Of a DNA stretch of 30,261 nt, positions 1-8,255 are shown piece by piece. The translations under genes were made by a program, and so were the position numbers. The first letter of the stretch is position 1. Each line of letters begins with the position of its first letter. The DNA is from CBDUBH01 sp965365345 (GTDB lineage Bacteria > Bacteroidota > Ignavibacteria > Ignavibacteriales > SURF-24). The notes beneath the pieces are model-generated. The model saw only the letters and a program-made list of their open reading frames with translations, did no database searches and had not been told where the DNA came from. The stretch is taken from NCBI GenBank assembly GCA_965365345.1, contig CBDUBH010000041.1:1-30261 (forward strand). The letters run 5' to 3'.

Positions 1-4
1 AAGT

Positions 5-1432
5 TCACGAGCCTGTTTCCAAGACTCTTTTCGCGCCATTCGGCATAAACAGATATTGAAAATCGGGTGAAGCAAAATTGAATTCCAAAAGTCCCGTATC
101 AAATCCAAAACCGAAAGTCCAGCGGAATTTATGCAATCCGCCAAATGAAAATCCGGTTCTTATCGGAATCCATTTTGCCGGTTTCCATTCAGCGCCGAGT
201 GAAAATCTTGGAGTTTTTGTATTTCCGGGCTGATTGTTAAATCCCTGATTATAATCAAATGCTATTAGCATTTCACCGGGAAAATTTCCATCAAGATATT
301 TATCCAATTTAAATGCAGCACCCATTCTTAAAGCAGTTGGCAGCGAAGTTGAAAATTCGTTCCAAAATTCCCCTTCTCCGGTTATGCTTTCTTTTAGAGA
401 ATCCAACTCTTCTTCATCGGTAATGTCGCGCAAATACACGGCTGAATTTGAAGTAAAGCGTGCAACGTTCTCAGTCCATTTTATGCTTCCGATATCGGTA
501 ACTGCCAATCCGAATGTCCAGATATCATCCATTACTGCAGAAAATCCCAGATCAAATCCAAATCCGCTTCCTGCAGGTTTTGGAAATAGTCCCGGATCAG
601 CATCTTCTTTTTCTGAAGTAGAATCAAAATCATATTTAACGTTGAAATCCGGAGAGAAAGAAGAATAAGCCAGAACATTACCTTGAGCAGAAATTTCAAA
701 ATTATTTGCATCAGTTGTAATGGAAGAATTTACATGTTCGGTACCGGCGTAAGCAAATCCCTGAACGTATTTCAATGTAATTCCCGCAGAAATTTTTTGA
801 AAAACATCTTCTGCAAAATTCAAATTGCGTGCGTAAGAAAGAGAATAATTTCGCAACCACCATCCTTTCAAACTTGCATCATCAAAATTGTAAACTGAAC
901 CGAGTGGATTTCCGTAAAGTGCAAGATCTACAACATCTTCAGGAATATTCATTTTAAAAGCTGCAACATCATAAATTCCAATTGCAAAAGCTCCGACTTT
1001 TTCATTTGCTTTATAAGAAATTGAAAAAAGCGAAGTTGAGAAATCGGACCAAACCAATCCTCCGCCCTCAAAAATTTCTTTTAATCTTTGCTTGTCGGAT
1101 TCATTTAAATATCTTCCTACAGTTTCGCCGCTGCTGTTTTCAACTCCGCCGAAAAAGTAATTATAATCTTCAATATTTATGAAATTTGTTCCTACTCCTA
1201 AATTTAAATTCGGAAATGGAAGCACTGTGGCAAGTTCATATTTATGATCATAAATATTCATTAAATTAGCTGGATTAACACCAACTGAAAATAAACCTTG
1301 TGATGAGGCAACATAAGTTTTGCCCATTGCTGTTGCCCTTGAATTTGTGGTTCCTACTGAACCGGAAGATTGTGCAAACACCGAAGTTAAAACTCCGAAA
1401 ACAAAAAAAATGATTATTATAATATTTTTCAT
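5..1432 (-). CDS. DUF5723-type outer-membrane beta-barrel protein
   Basis: A 475-residue protein with an N-terminal signal peptide (hydrophobic residues 4-19, likely cleaved after VFAQ). Early in the mature part it has an NPAN motif with a following Gly-rich stretch, as in PorV/OmpP1-like barrels. The C-terminal third is rich in alternating aromatic/Gly strands, with a PRFSLGAEWKP segment and a Trp/Phe-rich end, which resembles DUF5723 proteins of Bacteroidota. The role is not known; family members are predicted outer-membrane barrels. It starts 12 bases after the upstream lipoprotein gene, with an AAGGA-like ribosome site, so the two are probably co-transcribed and may work together at the outer membrane. 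The family assignment is from recalled sequence pattern and was not checked by search. The gene is complete: its stop codon is at positions 5-7. Confidence 0.75.
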   Translation of the reverse strand: MKNIIIIIFFVFGVLTSVFAQSSGSVGTTNSRATAMGKTYVASSQGLFSVGVNPANLMNIYDHKYELATVLPFPNLNLGVGTNFINIEDYNYFFGGVENSSGETVGRYLNESDKQRLKEIFEGGGLVWSDFSTSLFSISYKANEKVGAFAIGIYDVAAFKMNIPEDVVDLALYGNPLGSVYNFDDASLKGWWLRNYSLSYARNLNFAEDVFQKISAGITLKYVQGFAYAGTEHVNSSITTDANNFEISAQGNVLAYSSFSPDFNVKYDFDSTSEKEDADPGLFPKPAGSGFGFDLGFSAVMDDIWTFGLAVTDIGSIKWTENVARFTSNSAVYLRDITDEEELDSLKESITGEGEFWNEFSTSLPTALRMGAAFKLDKYLDGNFPGEMLIAFDYNQGFNNQPGNTKTPRFSLGAEWKPAKWIPIRTGFSFGGLHKFRWTFGFGFDTGLLEFNFASPDFQYLFMPNGAKRVLETGS

Positions 1433-1444
1433 TGTAATTTTTCC

Positions 1445-3094
1445 TTATTCTCTTTCCGGATCAAGATGATAATTTACACCGCCGAAGATCTTAAATTTAA
1501 CCGCATCATTTGCCCTTACAGGAACAAAAAGCGGCGGAGTTCTATCGTATCCTGCAGAAACAATTTTAACTTCAGTTAAAATGTATTTTGCAATTTTGAA
1601 TTGTTCAATTTCCTCTTTATTTAAAACTAAAGTTAATTGGTTTTTTACGGCAGTCGTAGGAATTCCGTTGTTATCTGTTACAGCAGGATCAACTTTTAAA
1701 ACATCGCTTTCCAAATTATTTGAAATATTTCTTATTGAAAAAAGCGGATTGTAATTTTCATCTGTAAAAATCGCTTTTCCTGAAATTCCAAGTGGAATAC
1801 CGTTTTCAATTTCCAAAGTTAATGTAGCGGAATTTGCCTGTGCTATATCATCTCTATCATCTTGAGAAATTTCATCACTAATTAAAATTGTATCTTCCAG
1901 AGTCGCATTTTGCGCCGATACAACAAGCGGTGCGGAAATATCAATGTAATAGCGAATTGAATCATTGCTTGAAATTACCTGCATATTTCCGGCAACATCA
2001 GGATTTTTATCTAAAACAACCCTGCTTTTTATTTCAAGAGATTGCGGCAAATTTAATAAGAACGGAATTATGTTTGAATTTTCTTCATTTAATTCAAGAG
2101 TCATTAATTCGCCGGCTTTAAGTTCGGCAATTACATAATCATTTCCATTAACTCTTAATTTAAAAGGATCTATAAGATTTCCGTTTCTATCTTTTTTGTA
2201 GCCGGTAATTTCCAGTGAATCATAAACCAAAATATTTTTCATCTCGCCGAAAGTTTCCACATTAAGCTGAAAATTAACTTTTCTGAGATTTATATTTTCC
2301 GCAAAATCTTTTATTGCATCACCGAATTCGGTTTTAACCGTAATTGTTGAAGTTCCCAGATCAGTTCTGCGCATTGTACCAACCAATCTTTCCATCACCA
2401 AAATAGTGCTTGAAATTCCGAATTGAAAATCAACAAAAGGTGAAGTACTCCCGGCTTTTATTACAATCAAAAAACCTTGAGCACCTTGATATTGATAATT
2501 ATTAATATCATTTTCACCTTGTCTTACAGGTAGTTCAGCATAAATATAATTTGCAAGATTAAGATTTAAGGTTTCCTGAGTATTTGCAGGAATTGATTTT
2601 CTCTGAGCCAAAATATTTCCGTTGGATTTGTGTTTAAATCCGGGTAAAATAAACTCAAGTTCTAAAGGAAAATCATCGGAATTATTTACAACTATAAAAA
2701 ACTCACCCGATTTAAAAGTTGCCGTATCAACATGAACCTGTGTAGAAGGATTATAAACAAACCCTGCTTTTACGGAATCAAAAAGATTTGGCAGCGCCAC
2801 GGGAAATGTTATAGGAAAAGGATTTAGCGGAACAATTATGCTATCTAAAATTGGAGTAGAATTTTCAACATCATCAATTACAAAAAAGTAAACGCTATCT
2901 CCATAAGTAGGGTCACTTTGAATTCTGATATTATTTGAGGTATCAATGATTTCTGCAAGTTGATAACTTTTATTTGTAACGGGAATGTTAAGATCAACAT
3001 CCCAATTCGGAAGTACGGGTTCTTTTACATCATTAAAACACCCGTTAAAAAACATTGCTCCGAACAAGATCATCGTAATGAAAAATTTTTTCAT
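1445..3094 (-). CDS. Lipoprotein of unknown function, partner of the barrel gene
   Basis: A 549-residue predicted lipoprotein. The signal peptide ends in FFNGC, a plausible lipobox, so the mature protein should be lipid-anchored in the envelope. The rest is beta-rich with no catalytic motif that I recognise, and looks like several immunoglobulin-like or all-beta domains. I place the start at the second Met (MKKFF...), because AAGGA at 3100-3104 sits 5 bases before it; the in-frame ATG at 3100 overlaps that ribosome site and would have none of its own. It is first in a two-gene unit with the DUF5723-type barrel 12 bases downstream. An accessory role for that barrel is inference from adjacency only. 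Confidence 0.8.
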   Translation of the reverse strand: MKKFFITMILFGAMFFNGCFNDVKEPVLPNWDVDLNIPVTNKSYQLAEIIDTSNNIRIQSDPTYGDSVYFFVIDDVENSTPILDSIIVPLNPFPITFPVALPNLFDSVKAGFVYNPSTQVHVDTATFKSGEFFIVVNNSDDFPLELEFILPGFKHKSNGNILAQRKSIPANTQETLNLNLANYIYAELPVRQGENDINNYQYQGAQGFLIVIKAGSTSPFVDFQFGISSTILVMERLVGTMRRTDLGTSTITVKTEFGDAIKDFAENINLRKVNFQLNVETFGEMKNILVYDSLEITGYKKDRNGNLIDPFKLRVNGNDYVIAELKAGELMTLELNEENSNIIPFLLNLPQSLEIKSRVVLDKNPDVAGNMQVISSNDSIRYYIDISAPLVVSAQNATLEDTILISDEISQDDRDDIAQANSATLTLEIENGIPLGISGKAIFTDENYNPLFSIRNISNNLESDVLKVDPAVTDNNGIPTTAVKNQLTLVLNKEEIEQFKIAKYILTEVKIVSAGYDRTPPLFVPVRANDAVKFKIFGGVNYHLDPERE

Positions 3095-3195
3095 GTTCAT
3101 CCTTGAATAAAAATGGCTTATAAATTTAATTTAATAAAAAAAGAAAAACTTTCTAATGTTTTTTGAAGGAAAACGGCTTTTGAATTTACTTGAGT

Positions 3196-3233
3196 ATATT
3201 TTTGAATTTATTTTGATCACAATTCAAAAATAT
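3196..3233. repeat. 13-bp perfect inverted repeat
   Basis: ATATTTTTGAATT at 3196-3208 is repeated in reverse complement at 3221-3233, separated by 12 bases. It lies in non-coding DNA between a terminator and the next gene's upstream region. There is no T-run on either side that would make it a standard terminator. It could be an operator for the lipoprotein-barrel unit, an RNA-end structure, or a chance event in AT-rich DNA. Confidence 0.45.
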
Positions 3234-3285
3234 TTTATTATCGGCAGTGAAATTGAATTGTTTATAAATATTTTCTGCATCAAAT

Positions 3286-3315
3286 AAAAAAAGCTTATTA
3301 TTTTTAATAAGCTTT
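3286..3315 (-). terminator. Intrinsic terminator after the DUF3467 gene
   Basis: An 11-bp perfect stem (AAAGCTTATTA with its reverse complement, 3290-3300 and 3305-3315) encloses a 4-base loop. Read leftwards it is followed by a T-run (A-run 3286-3292 on the plus strand). It lies about 105 bases past the DUF3467 stop codon. Confidence 0.75.
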
Positions 3316-3419
3316 AAATTATTTATTAAGACTTGATATTTGGGCAACTGAAAATTTAATAAAATCTTATAAAAATCTAATTTTAATTTTGAATTTGTTT
3401 TCAATAGAAATTCAAATTA

Positions 3420-3749
3420 TCAATTGATCTTTTCTTCTTTTTTGCCGGACATAAAACCAAACTGTCTGGGATCATCCTGACCTTCAATTTTAATTTCTCC
3501 GAATCTTGCTTCGTATTTATCAATATTATCGCTTAAAGCTTTCAGTAAGAGTTTGGCATGTTGTGGAGTTGTTATTATTCTCGAAAAGACTTTTGCTTTA
3601 GGCATTCCTGGCACTACTCTTGTAAAATCAATTACAAATTCAGCCGGTGAATGTGTAATTATTGCCAAATTTGAGTAGATTCCTTCGGCTTCTTTTTCGC
3701 CTAACTCAATGCTTAGTTGTTGAGTTTGCGGTTGATTGGGTTGACTCAT
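3420..3749 (-). CDS. DUF3467 family protein
   Basis: A 109-residue soluble protein with no signal peptide. The central part (about residues 24-85) matches the DUF3467 pattern I recall: EGIYSNLAIITHSPAEFVIDF, a PGMPKAKV segment, and a TPQHAKLLLKAL helix. Family members are small conserved proteins of unknown function, common in Bacteroidota and relatives. The gene stands alone between two hairpin terminators (3772-3795 upstream, 3286-3315 downstream), so it is probably transcribed separately, possibly with some read-through from the TPR gene. An AAAGG-like ribosome site precedes the ATG. Confidence 0.85.
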   Translation of the reverse strand: MSQPNQPQTQQLSIELGEKEAEGIYSNLAIITHSPAEFVIDFTRVVPGMPKAKVFSRIITTPQHAKLLLKALSDNIDKYEARFGEIKIEGQDDPRQFGFMSGKKEEKIN

Positions 3750-3771
3750 AAAATTTACCTTTCCATATTAA

Positions 3772-3795
3772 AAGTGCCGGCATTTGCCGGCACTT
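3772..3795 (-). terminator. GC-rich hairpin terminator after the TPR lipoprotein gene
   Basis: An 11-bp perfect stem, AAGTGCCGGCA (3772-3782) and its reverse complement (3785-3795), has only two bases between the arms. Read leftwards it is followed by TTTTAAT, a short T-run. It begins 23 bases past the stop of the TPR gene. Confidence 0.75.
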
Positions 3796-3818
3796 AAATT
3801 TTCCTGAATTACATTTTA

Positions 3819-4982
3819 TTATCTTAATGAATCGGCTTTATCGAAAGCATCTTTTGCCTGATCATTTTTTCCTAAAAGCGCATAAACTTTTGCTAAGGTT
3901 TCCCAATAAGCAACTTCGTTAGGATTAATTTCTACCAATCTTTCAAGACTTTGCATTGCGCCTTCAAATTTTTGATTTGCGGCAGGATCAGTAGTTTTAT
4001 TTTCTTCAGCTTTATTTCTTAATTCAGAACCCCATCTTAAATAAGCAACAGATAAGTTATAAAGTGCACTTTCAAATTTAGGATCAATTTCAATTGCTTT
4101 TTCAAATTGTTCTACAGATCCTGTAAAATCTTTTGCTTCTAACAAAAGAACACCGTAATTATATCTGAATTGAGCATTTTCAGGATTTTTTTCAACTACT
4201 GCTTTGAAAGTATTTAAAGCCACATCAGTTTTTTTAGCTGAAATATAAGCGCTTGATAAAAGAACTAAAAGATCATTATCGTTAGGATTATTTTTTGTTT
4301 CTTCTTCCAGCATTGTAACAGCATTATTAAAATAACTCATTGCTTTAACGCTATCTTGAGCATTTCCGTTTTCTTTATAAGAATCCATAAACTTTTGACC
4401 AACATAAAGGTAATTATCTGCTAGCATTTTTGATGTTGCAGCTGATTTGTTGGTTTTATTAAGATCTTCAAAAATCTGAACAGCTTTTTCATCTTCACCT
4501 GCACGGCGCAAAGTAAATGATAAATTTTGATATGATGCTGATGAATCCGGCATAATTATAACTGCATTTCTGAACGCATCAGAAGCTTTTAGGAAGTAAT
4601 TTTTTGAACTATCCTGACTTGTAACTTTTCCGGCACGATTATATAAATTCACACCTTTGTTAAATTCATTTGCCCAGTAATTTTGTCTGTATGACTTAAT
4701 GTTCTCAGCAAATCTGTTACTTGTTTCCAAAGATTTTGCAAAATGTTCGTTCATCTTTGCATAATTAGCTTGTTCGCCGTATAAATGTCCGAGCAAATAG
4801 TGTCCTTCATCACTCTGTGGATTTTTTTGAATTTCTTTTTGAAGAACTTCTTGTGCTTTATCATATTTTTTCTGTTGAATGTACAATTTTGCACTTGTCA
4901 ATTCAGTTGATGCACATTGAAATGCAGTAAAGCTCAAGAAAATCAACAAAGCGGATAATGAGGTAAGAACTAATTTTTTCAT
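3819..4982 (-). CDS. TPR-repeat protein, probable lipoprotein
   Basis: A 387-residue protein with an N-terminal signal sequence ending near TAFQC. The Cys suggests lipid anchoring, although Gln before it is not a standard lipobox. The rest is made of tetratricopeptide repeats: clear copies begin near the N-terminus (YDKAQEVLQKEI), in the middle (ASDAFRNAVIIMPDS) and at the end (VALNTFKAVVEKNPEN, SVEQFEKAIEIDPK, AMQSLERLVEINPN, AKDAFDKADSL). Such repeats form protein-binding scaffolds; the partner is unknown. I chose the ATG at 4982 because AGGAG at 4988-4992 lies 5 bases before it and the signal peptide starts there; an in-frame ATG at 5003 would place the ribosome site inside the gene. It is divergent from the adenosine deaminase gene. 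Confidence 0.85.
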   Translation of the reverse strand: MKKLVLTSLSALLIFLSFTAFQCASTELTSAKLYIQQKKYDKAQEVLQKEIQKNPQSDEGHYLLGHLYGEQANYAKMNEHFAKSLETSNRFAENIKSYRQNYWANEFNKGVNLYNRAGKVTSQDSSKNYFLKASDAFRNAVIIMPDSSASYQNLSFTLRRAGEDEKAVQIFEDLNKTNKSAATSKMLADNYLYVGQKFMDSYKENGNAQDSVKAMSYFNNAVTMLEEETKNNPNDNDLLVLLSSAYISAKKTDVALNTFKAVVEKNPENAQFRYNYGVLLLEAKDFTGSVEQFEKAIEIDPKFESALYNLSVAYLRWGSELRNKAEENKTTDPAANQKFEGAMQSLERLVEINPNEVAYWETLAKVYALLGKNDQAKDAFDKADSLR

Positions 4983-5087
4983 TAATGCTCCTAAATTTAA
5001 CATATTTTTTGTTTTGTCAGTTTAAAAATTACCATATTATTAAAGCATAGTCAAGAAATTTTATACGACGGCATCTTATTATAAAAT

Positions 5088-5116
5088 TTGATTTTGCATA
5101 ATAAAAAAGATATTTT
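5088..5116 (+). promoter_or_regulatory. Candidate promoter of the add-hutU-serA unit
   Basis: TTGATT (5088-5093) and TATTTT (5111-5116) are separated by 17 bases, as for a housekeeping sigma factor. The same place also fits the Bacteroidota-type pattern TTTG, 20 bases, TAnnTTTG with one mismatch (5087-5090 and 5111-5118). It lies in the 156-base divergent gap between the TPR and add genes. The implied leader is very short, with the GAGGG ribosome site just before the ATG at 5139. AT-rich DNA gives such matches by chance, so this is tentative. Confidence 0.35.
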
Positions 5117-5138
5117 TCTATACTAAACCGAGGGAATT

Positions 5139-6227
5139 ATGGAGATAAATCAAATTGTAAAAGAAGTTCCGAAAGTGCTGCTGCATGATCATCTTGATGG
5201 AGGTTTGCGTCCCTCGACCGTTATTGAACTTGCCAACGAAATTAAATATAAAAAACTTCCAACAACAGATCCCGGAGAACTCGGTGATTGGTTCCACAGA
5301 GGTGCAAATAAAGGCAGCCTGGTAGAATTTTTACAAGGATTTGAACATACTTGCGCCGTAATGCAAACAAAGGAATCTTTGGAAAGAGTTGCTTACGAAA
5401 TGATGGAAGATATGAAAAACGACGGAGTTTGTTATGTGGAAACACGTTTTGCTCCGGTGTTTCATCTTTCAAAAGGTTTGTATTTTGATGATGTGGTTAA
5501 AGCAGTTTTAAACGGACTCGAAAAAGGTAAAAAAGATTTCGGTGTTGGTTTCGGATTGATTCTCTGCGGTATGCGAAATATGACTAACACTTTAGAGATC
5601 GCCGAGCTTGCGGTCAACTACAGAAACATGGGAGTTGTTGGTTTTGATCTTGCAGGTGAAGAAGGCGGATATCCCCCTAAAAAACATCTAGAAGCTTTTC
5701 AATTTATTCAAAGAGCAAATTTTAACATTACCATTCACGCAGGTGAAGCTTTTGGAAAAGAATCAATCTGGCAGGCATTGCAATGGTGCGGCGGTCACAG
5801 GATTGGACACGCAACAAGATTAAAAGATGATATTGTTCTTGATGAAAACGGGAAAGTTGTAAAATTCGGAGAGCTTGCTCAATACATTCTGGATAAAAGA
5901 ATTCCGCTTGAAATTTGTTTGCTTAGTAATCTTCACACCGGTGCAATTGATAAACTTGAAAATCATCCTTTCGGATATCTGTACAAAGAAAAATTCAGAG
6001 TTACTATTAATACTGATGACAGACTTATGAGCGATACAACTTTAACAAAAGAATTTCTTACAGCAATAAAATATTTTAATTTGAATTTGGAAGATATTGA
6101 AAAGATCACGATCAACTCAATGAAATCGGCTTTTATTCCTTATAAAGAAAGATTGAATTATATTTACAATATTATAAAACCCGGATTTCAAAAAGTGCGG
6201 GAAAGATTATTATCACTTAAAGTTTAG
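5139..6227 (+). CDS. add: Adenosine deaminase family protein
   Basis: A 362-residue cytoplasmic metal-dependent hydrolase that should deaminate adenosine (and deoxyadenosine) to inosine in purine salvage. Zinc and catalytic residues of the family are all visible: HDHLDGGLRP with His16 and His18, HAGE with His200 and Glu203, HRIGHATRL with His224, and NTDD with Asp293-Asp294. The length is normal for bacterial enzymes. It is first in a rightward unit with a small unknown gene, hutU and serA. Since related enzymes in some bacteria deaminate aminodeoxyfutalosine in menaquinone synthesis, and an MqnA-like gene lies nearby, the substrate is not certain. The ribosome site is GAGGG, 4 bases before the ATG. 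Confidence 0.9.
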   Translation: MEINQIVKEVPKVLLHDHLDGGLRPSTVIELANEIKYKKLPTTDPGELGDWFHRGANKGSLVEFLQGFEHTCAVMQTKESLERVAYEMMEDMKNDGVCYVETRFAPVFHLSKGLYFDDVVKAVLNGLEKGKKDFGVGFGLILCGMRNMTNTLEIAELAVNYRNMGVVGFDLAGEEGGYPPKKHLEAFQFIQRANFNITIHAGEAFGKESIWQALQWCGGHRIGHATRLKDDIVLDENGKVVKFGELAQYILDKRIPLEICLLSNLHTGAIDKLENHPFGYLYKEKFRVTINTDDRLMSDTTLTKEFLTAIKYFNLNLEDIEKITINSMKSAFIPYKERLNYIYNIIKPGFQKVRERLLSLKV

Positions 6228-6238
6228 GACTAATTTTT

Positions 6239-6577
6239 ATGAAAAGTTTGTTCAAAAATTACAGTTTGGAATTAAATAAAAACGAAAAAAAAATAATTTC
6301 GCAGTTCTTAAAACAAGCCGTTAAGCAAATGCAAACCGATAACAGATTTTTTGCAGATACTAAAGCATTTAATTCAGTTCTCGAAAAATTGCAGACTTCA
6401 GATGATAAAGTTAAACTAACAAAAGATGAATATGTAAGACTTTCACATCAATTACGTGAAAATTCAAAGCATTTGAAAAAACAAATAGAAAAAGCCGGAT
6501 TCTTTAAGAAATGGATGTATAAATCATTATATAATCAATACAGCAATATTTTACAAAATCATTTTAGTGATAAATAA
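6239..6577 (+). CDS. Small conserved-looking protein of unknown function
   Basis: A 112-residue, Lys/Gln/Asn-rich protein, predicted mostly alpha-helical, soluble, with no signal peptide or recognised motif. It begins 11 bases after the add stop, with AGGA upstream of the ATG, and ends 2 bases before hutU, so it is a tightly packed member of the same transcript. The packing, its position and a codon use similar to its neighbours argue that it is a real gene. The C-terminal part (about 70-110) has a basic/aromatic helix pattern. I cannot assign a function. Confidence 0.75.
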   Translation: MKSLFKNYSLELNKNEKKIISQFLKQAVKQMQTDNRFFADTKAFNSVLEKLQTSDDKVKLTKDEYVRLSHQLRENSKHLKKQIEKAGFFKKWMYKSLYNQYSNILQNHFSDK

Positions 6578-6579
6578 TT

Positions 6580-8232
6580 ATGGAAAAAAGAATAATAAGA
6601 GCTCCGAAAGGAAATCAACTTCAATGCAAAGGATGGATTCAGGAAGCAGCATTAAGAATGCTGATGAATAATCTTGATCCCGAAGTTGCCGAACGTCCGG
6701 AAGATCTGATAGTTTACGGCGGATCAGGAAAAGCAGCTCGAAATTGGGAATGCTTTGATGCAATTGTTAATTCGTTGAAAAATCTTGAAGAAGATGAAAC
6801 TCTTTTGGTGCAATCAGGTAAGCCGGTTGCAATTTTTAAAACTCACTCAAACGCTCCGAAAGTTATAATCTCAAATTCAATGCTCGTTCCGAAATGGGCA
6901 ACCTGGGATGAATTTCGCAGACTTGAAGGTTTGGGTTTAACAATGTACGGACAAATGACAGCCGGAAGTTGGATTTACATTGGTTCACAAGGGATTTTGC
7001 AAGGCACTTATGAAACTTTTGCTGAATGCGCGCGAAAATATTTCGGCGGTTCACTAAAAGGAAAGTTTGTTTTAACAGCCGGATTAGGAGGAATGGGCGG
7101 AGCTCAGCCTTTAGCGGCAACAATGAATGATGCGGCTTTTTTGGGAATTGATGTTGACAAAAACAGAATTCAAAAAAGATTGGATACGGGTTATATTGAT
7201 GCAATTTCCGAAGATCTTGATGAAGCTTTGGAAATAGTCCTGAATGCTAAAAAAGAAGGAAAAGCTTTTTCTGTTGGGTTAGTTGGAAACGCTGGAGAAA
7301 TACTGCCGCAAATAATTAAAAAAGGAATTATTCCCGATATTTTAACGGATCAAACTTCCGCTCACGATACTTTAAACGGTTACGTTCCAATGGGAATGAA
7401 GTTTGAAGAAGCAGTTGAATTAAGAAAATCCGATCCTCAAAAATATATCAAACTTTCAAAAGATACAATTTCAGCGCATGTTAAAGCGATGCTTGAAATG
7501 CAATCTAAAGGCGCAATAACATTTGATTACGGAAATAATATCCGCGGTGAAGCAAAAGATAACGGCGTTGAAAATGCGTTTGATATTCCCGGATTTGTAC
7601 CTGAATATATCCGCCCTCTTTTCTGCGATGGAAAAGGTCCATTCAGATGGGCAGCACTTTCCGGCGATCCGGAAGATATTTATGTAACCGATCAGGCTGT
7701 TATGGATGCTTTCCCTGAAAATCAATTGTTAATAAATTGGATAAAAAAAGCTCAGGAAAAGGTACATTTTCAAGGATTGCCATCTAGAATTTGCTGGCTT
7801 GGTTATGGTGAAAGAGCAAAAATGGGTAAAATATTTAATGACCTTGTTGCCGAAGGAAAAGTTTCAGCGCCAATTGTAATAGGTCGCGATCATTTAGATT
7901 GCGGTTCGGTTGCCTCTCCAAATCGCGAAACTGAAAAAATGACAGATGGAAGTGATGCTATTGCTGATTGGCCGATCCTAAACGCATTATTAAATTCTAT
8001 TGGCGGTGCAAGCTGGGTTTCAATTCATCATGGCGGCGGAGTAGGAATCGGAAATTCAATTCATGCGGGAATGGTTGTAGTTGCCGATGGAACAAAACAA
8101 GCTGAAGAAAGATTACAAAGAGTTTTAACTTACGATCCCGGAATGGGAATCGTACGCCACGCGGATGCCGGATACGAAAGAGCAATTAATAATGCTAAAG
8201 AATTTTCAGTAAAAATACCGATGCTTAAATAA
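6580..8232 (+). CDS. hutU: Urocanate hydratase (urocanase)
   Basis: A 550-residue enzyme that converts urocanate to 4-imidazolone-5-propanoate, the second step of histidine degradation, using tightly bound NAD+ as an electrophile. Visible signatures: YGGSGKAARN (46-55), LTAGLGGMGGAQP (165-177) for dinucleotide binding, TDQTSAHD, and SRICWLGYGERAKMG with the conserved Cys405. The length is normal. It lies 2 bases after the small unknown gene and has no obvious ribosome site, so translation may depend on coupling. No histidine ammonia-lyase, imidazolonepropionase or HutR-like regulator gene is in the window, so the rest of the pathway must be elsewhere if present. Confidence 0.96.
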   Translation: MEKRIIRAPKGNQLQCKGWIQEAALRMLMNNLDPEVAERPEDLIVYGGSGKAARNWECFDAIVNSLKNLEEDETLLVQSGKPVAIFKTHSNAPKVIISNSMLVPKWATWDEFRRLEGLGLTMYGQMTAGSWIYIGSQGILQGTYETFAECARKYFGGSLKGKFVLTAGLGGMGGAQPLAATMNDAAFLGIDVDKNRIQKRLDTGYIDAISEDLDEALEIVLNAKKEGKAFSVGLVGNAGEILPQIIKKGIIPDILTDQTSAHDTLNGYVPMGMKFEEAVELRKSDPQKYIKLSKDTISAHVKAMLEMQSKGAITFDYGNNIRGEAKDNGVENAFDIPGFVPEYIRPLFCDGKGPFRWAALSGDPEDIYVTDQAVMDAFPENQLLINWIKKAQEKVHFQGLPSRICWLGYGERAKMGKIFNDLVAEGKVSAPIVIGRDHLDCGSVASPNRETEKMTDGSDAIADWPILNALLNSIGGASWVSIHHGGGVGIGNSIHAGMVVVADGTKQAEERLQRVLTYDPGMGIVRHADAGYERAINNAKEFSVKIPMLK

Positions 8233-8255
8233 ATTTATAAAATGGAGATGATCAA

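Larger units (their letters stand above)
3095..3419. other. AT-rich intergenic region with two inverted repeats, no credible gene
   Basis: This 325-base gap separates the lipoprotein gene from the DUF3467 gene. It holds a terminator-like hairpin at 3286-3315 and a 13-bp perfect inverted repeat at 3196-3233. A 72-codon open frame at 3186-3404 (minus) is not accepted: it would start at TTG without a ribosome site, is very rich in Asn, Lys, Leu and Phe as expected of translated AT-rich DNA, and contains both inverted repeats. The part nearest 3095 should hold the promoter of the lipoprotein-barrel unit, but I could not pick a convincing pair of boxes. Confidence 0.6.

Noticed and set aside
384..668. 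Plus-strand frames inside the DUF5723-type gene (also at 683-898 and 982-1182)
   Set aside because: They lie opposite a clear gene and have no family resemblance or ribosome site; they are antisense shadows.
3186..3404. 72-codon open frame on the minus strand after the DUF3467 gene
   Set aside because: It starts with TTG without a ribosome site, has the composition of translated AT-rich DNA, and contains both a terminator hairpin (3286-3315) and a 13-bp inverted repeat.
4983..5003. Earlier start for the TPR protein, seven residues upstream
   Set aside because: The ribosome site AGGAG (4988-4992) would fall inside the gene, and the signal peptide begins at the later Met.
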